DNA of 64,000 bases from Variovorax dokdonensis (GTDB lineage: Bacteria > Pseudomonadota > Gammaproteobacteria > Burkholderiales > Burkholderiaceae_C): contig NZ_JASZYV010000001.1 of NCBI RefSeq assembly GCF_030316895.1, forward strand, positions 372,001-436,000, read 5' to 3'. Positions 63,941 through 64,000 of this stretch are shown piece by piece; position 1 is the stretch's first letter, and every line of letters starts with the position of its first letter. Under the pieces are notes generated by a model. It ran no database searches, was not told the DNA's origin, and saw nothing but the letters and a program-made list of their open reading frames with translations. The position numbers were made by a program, and so were the translations under genes.

Positions 63941-64000
63941 TCCCGGCCAAGATACTTGTCCTTACGTAGGAGCGCACCGCGTCCTCGGTTTGCTCCCTTG

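Noticed and set aside
1..64000. tRNA, rRNA, CRISPR or prophage features
   Set aside because: I scanned the intergenic gaps and saw no cloverleaf arm pairs, spaced repeats or phage gene blocks; a tRNAscan or CRISPR search would settle this.

Overview
The window is about two-thirds G+C and densely coded. Genes sit in tight same-strand runs with many 4-base stop/start overlaps. Housekeeping proteins (MiaB, TtcA, FolB, Cca, GlmU, GlmS, SelO, HisN) and the style of the regulators point to a beta-proteobacterium of the Comamonadaceae, Variovorax-like. That placement comes from protein recognition alone; the window has no rRNA or tRNA gene. I see no insertion sequence, integrase, prophage or CRISPR array.

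Layout. 1-4583 (minus): miaB followed by a GlrK/QseG/GlrR-type two-component system; the response regulator runs off the left edge. 5371-9827 (plus): a two-gene RND efflux pump without an outer-membrane channel gene. 24707-9824 (minus): a 15-kb biosynthetic operon. It encodes a hybrid NRPS-PKS of 2446 residues (A-T-KS-AT-ACP-aminotransferase), an NRPS of 1674 residues (C-A-T-C-T), an Sfp-type phosphopantetheinyl transferase and two alpha/beta hydrolases. 28667-25094 (minus): pterin/folate and tRNA-modification genes (SDR, folB, ttcA), a DUF4136 lipoprotein and a histidine phosphatase. 28685-35889: a MidA-type methyltransferase, a POT peptide transporter, a PRC-barrel protein, three tandem GNAT acetyltransferases, hisN, a DUF2905 protein and a ROK sugar kinase. 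44773-35917 (minus): soluble lytic transglycosylase, MgtC, GST, cca and a trehalose block (otsB, GH15, otsA). 44784-48140: formyl-THF cyclo-ligase, LysR with DUF2917, and a BLUF photoreceptor divergent from a Crp/Fnr regulator. 48316-53275: a small glycan cluster of three glycosyltransferases, a Gfo/Idh/MocA dehydrogenase and an NAD epimerase. 53485-57493: glmU, an Lrp regulator and glmS, supplying UDP-GlcNAc next to the glycan genes. 57564-63940: stress and redox proteins, an RlmN/Cfr-like radical SAM enzyme, small exported proteins, SelO, and a siderophore-interacting reductase divergent from a MarR regulator with clear operator-like dyads.

The standout is the 15-kb assembly line. Its first protein combines an amino-acid-loading module, one malonyl extension with no ketoreductase, and a C-terminal aminotransferase. 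This predicts a vicinal 3,4-diamino acyl unit. Its second protein ends in a C-T pair with no A domain and no thioesterase. Release may fall to two hydrolases whose nucleophile motifs (GVCSG and GERLG) are not canonical GxSxG and resemble the paired hydrolases of exosortase loci. I do not recognise this cluster as one with a known product.
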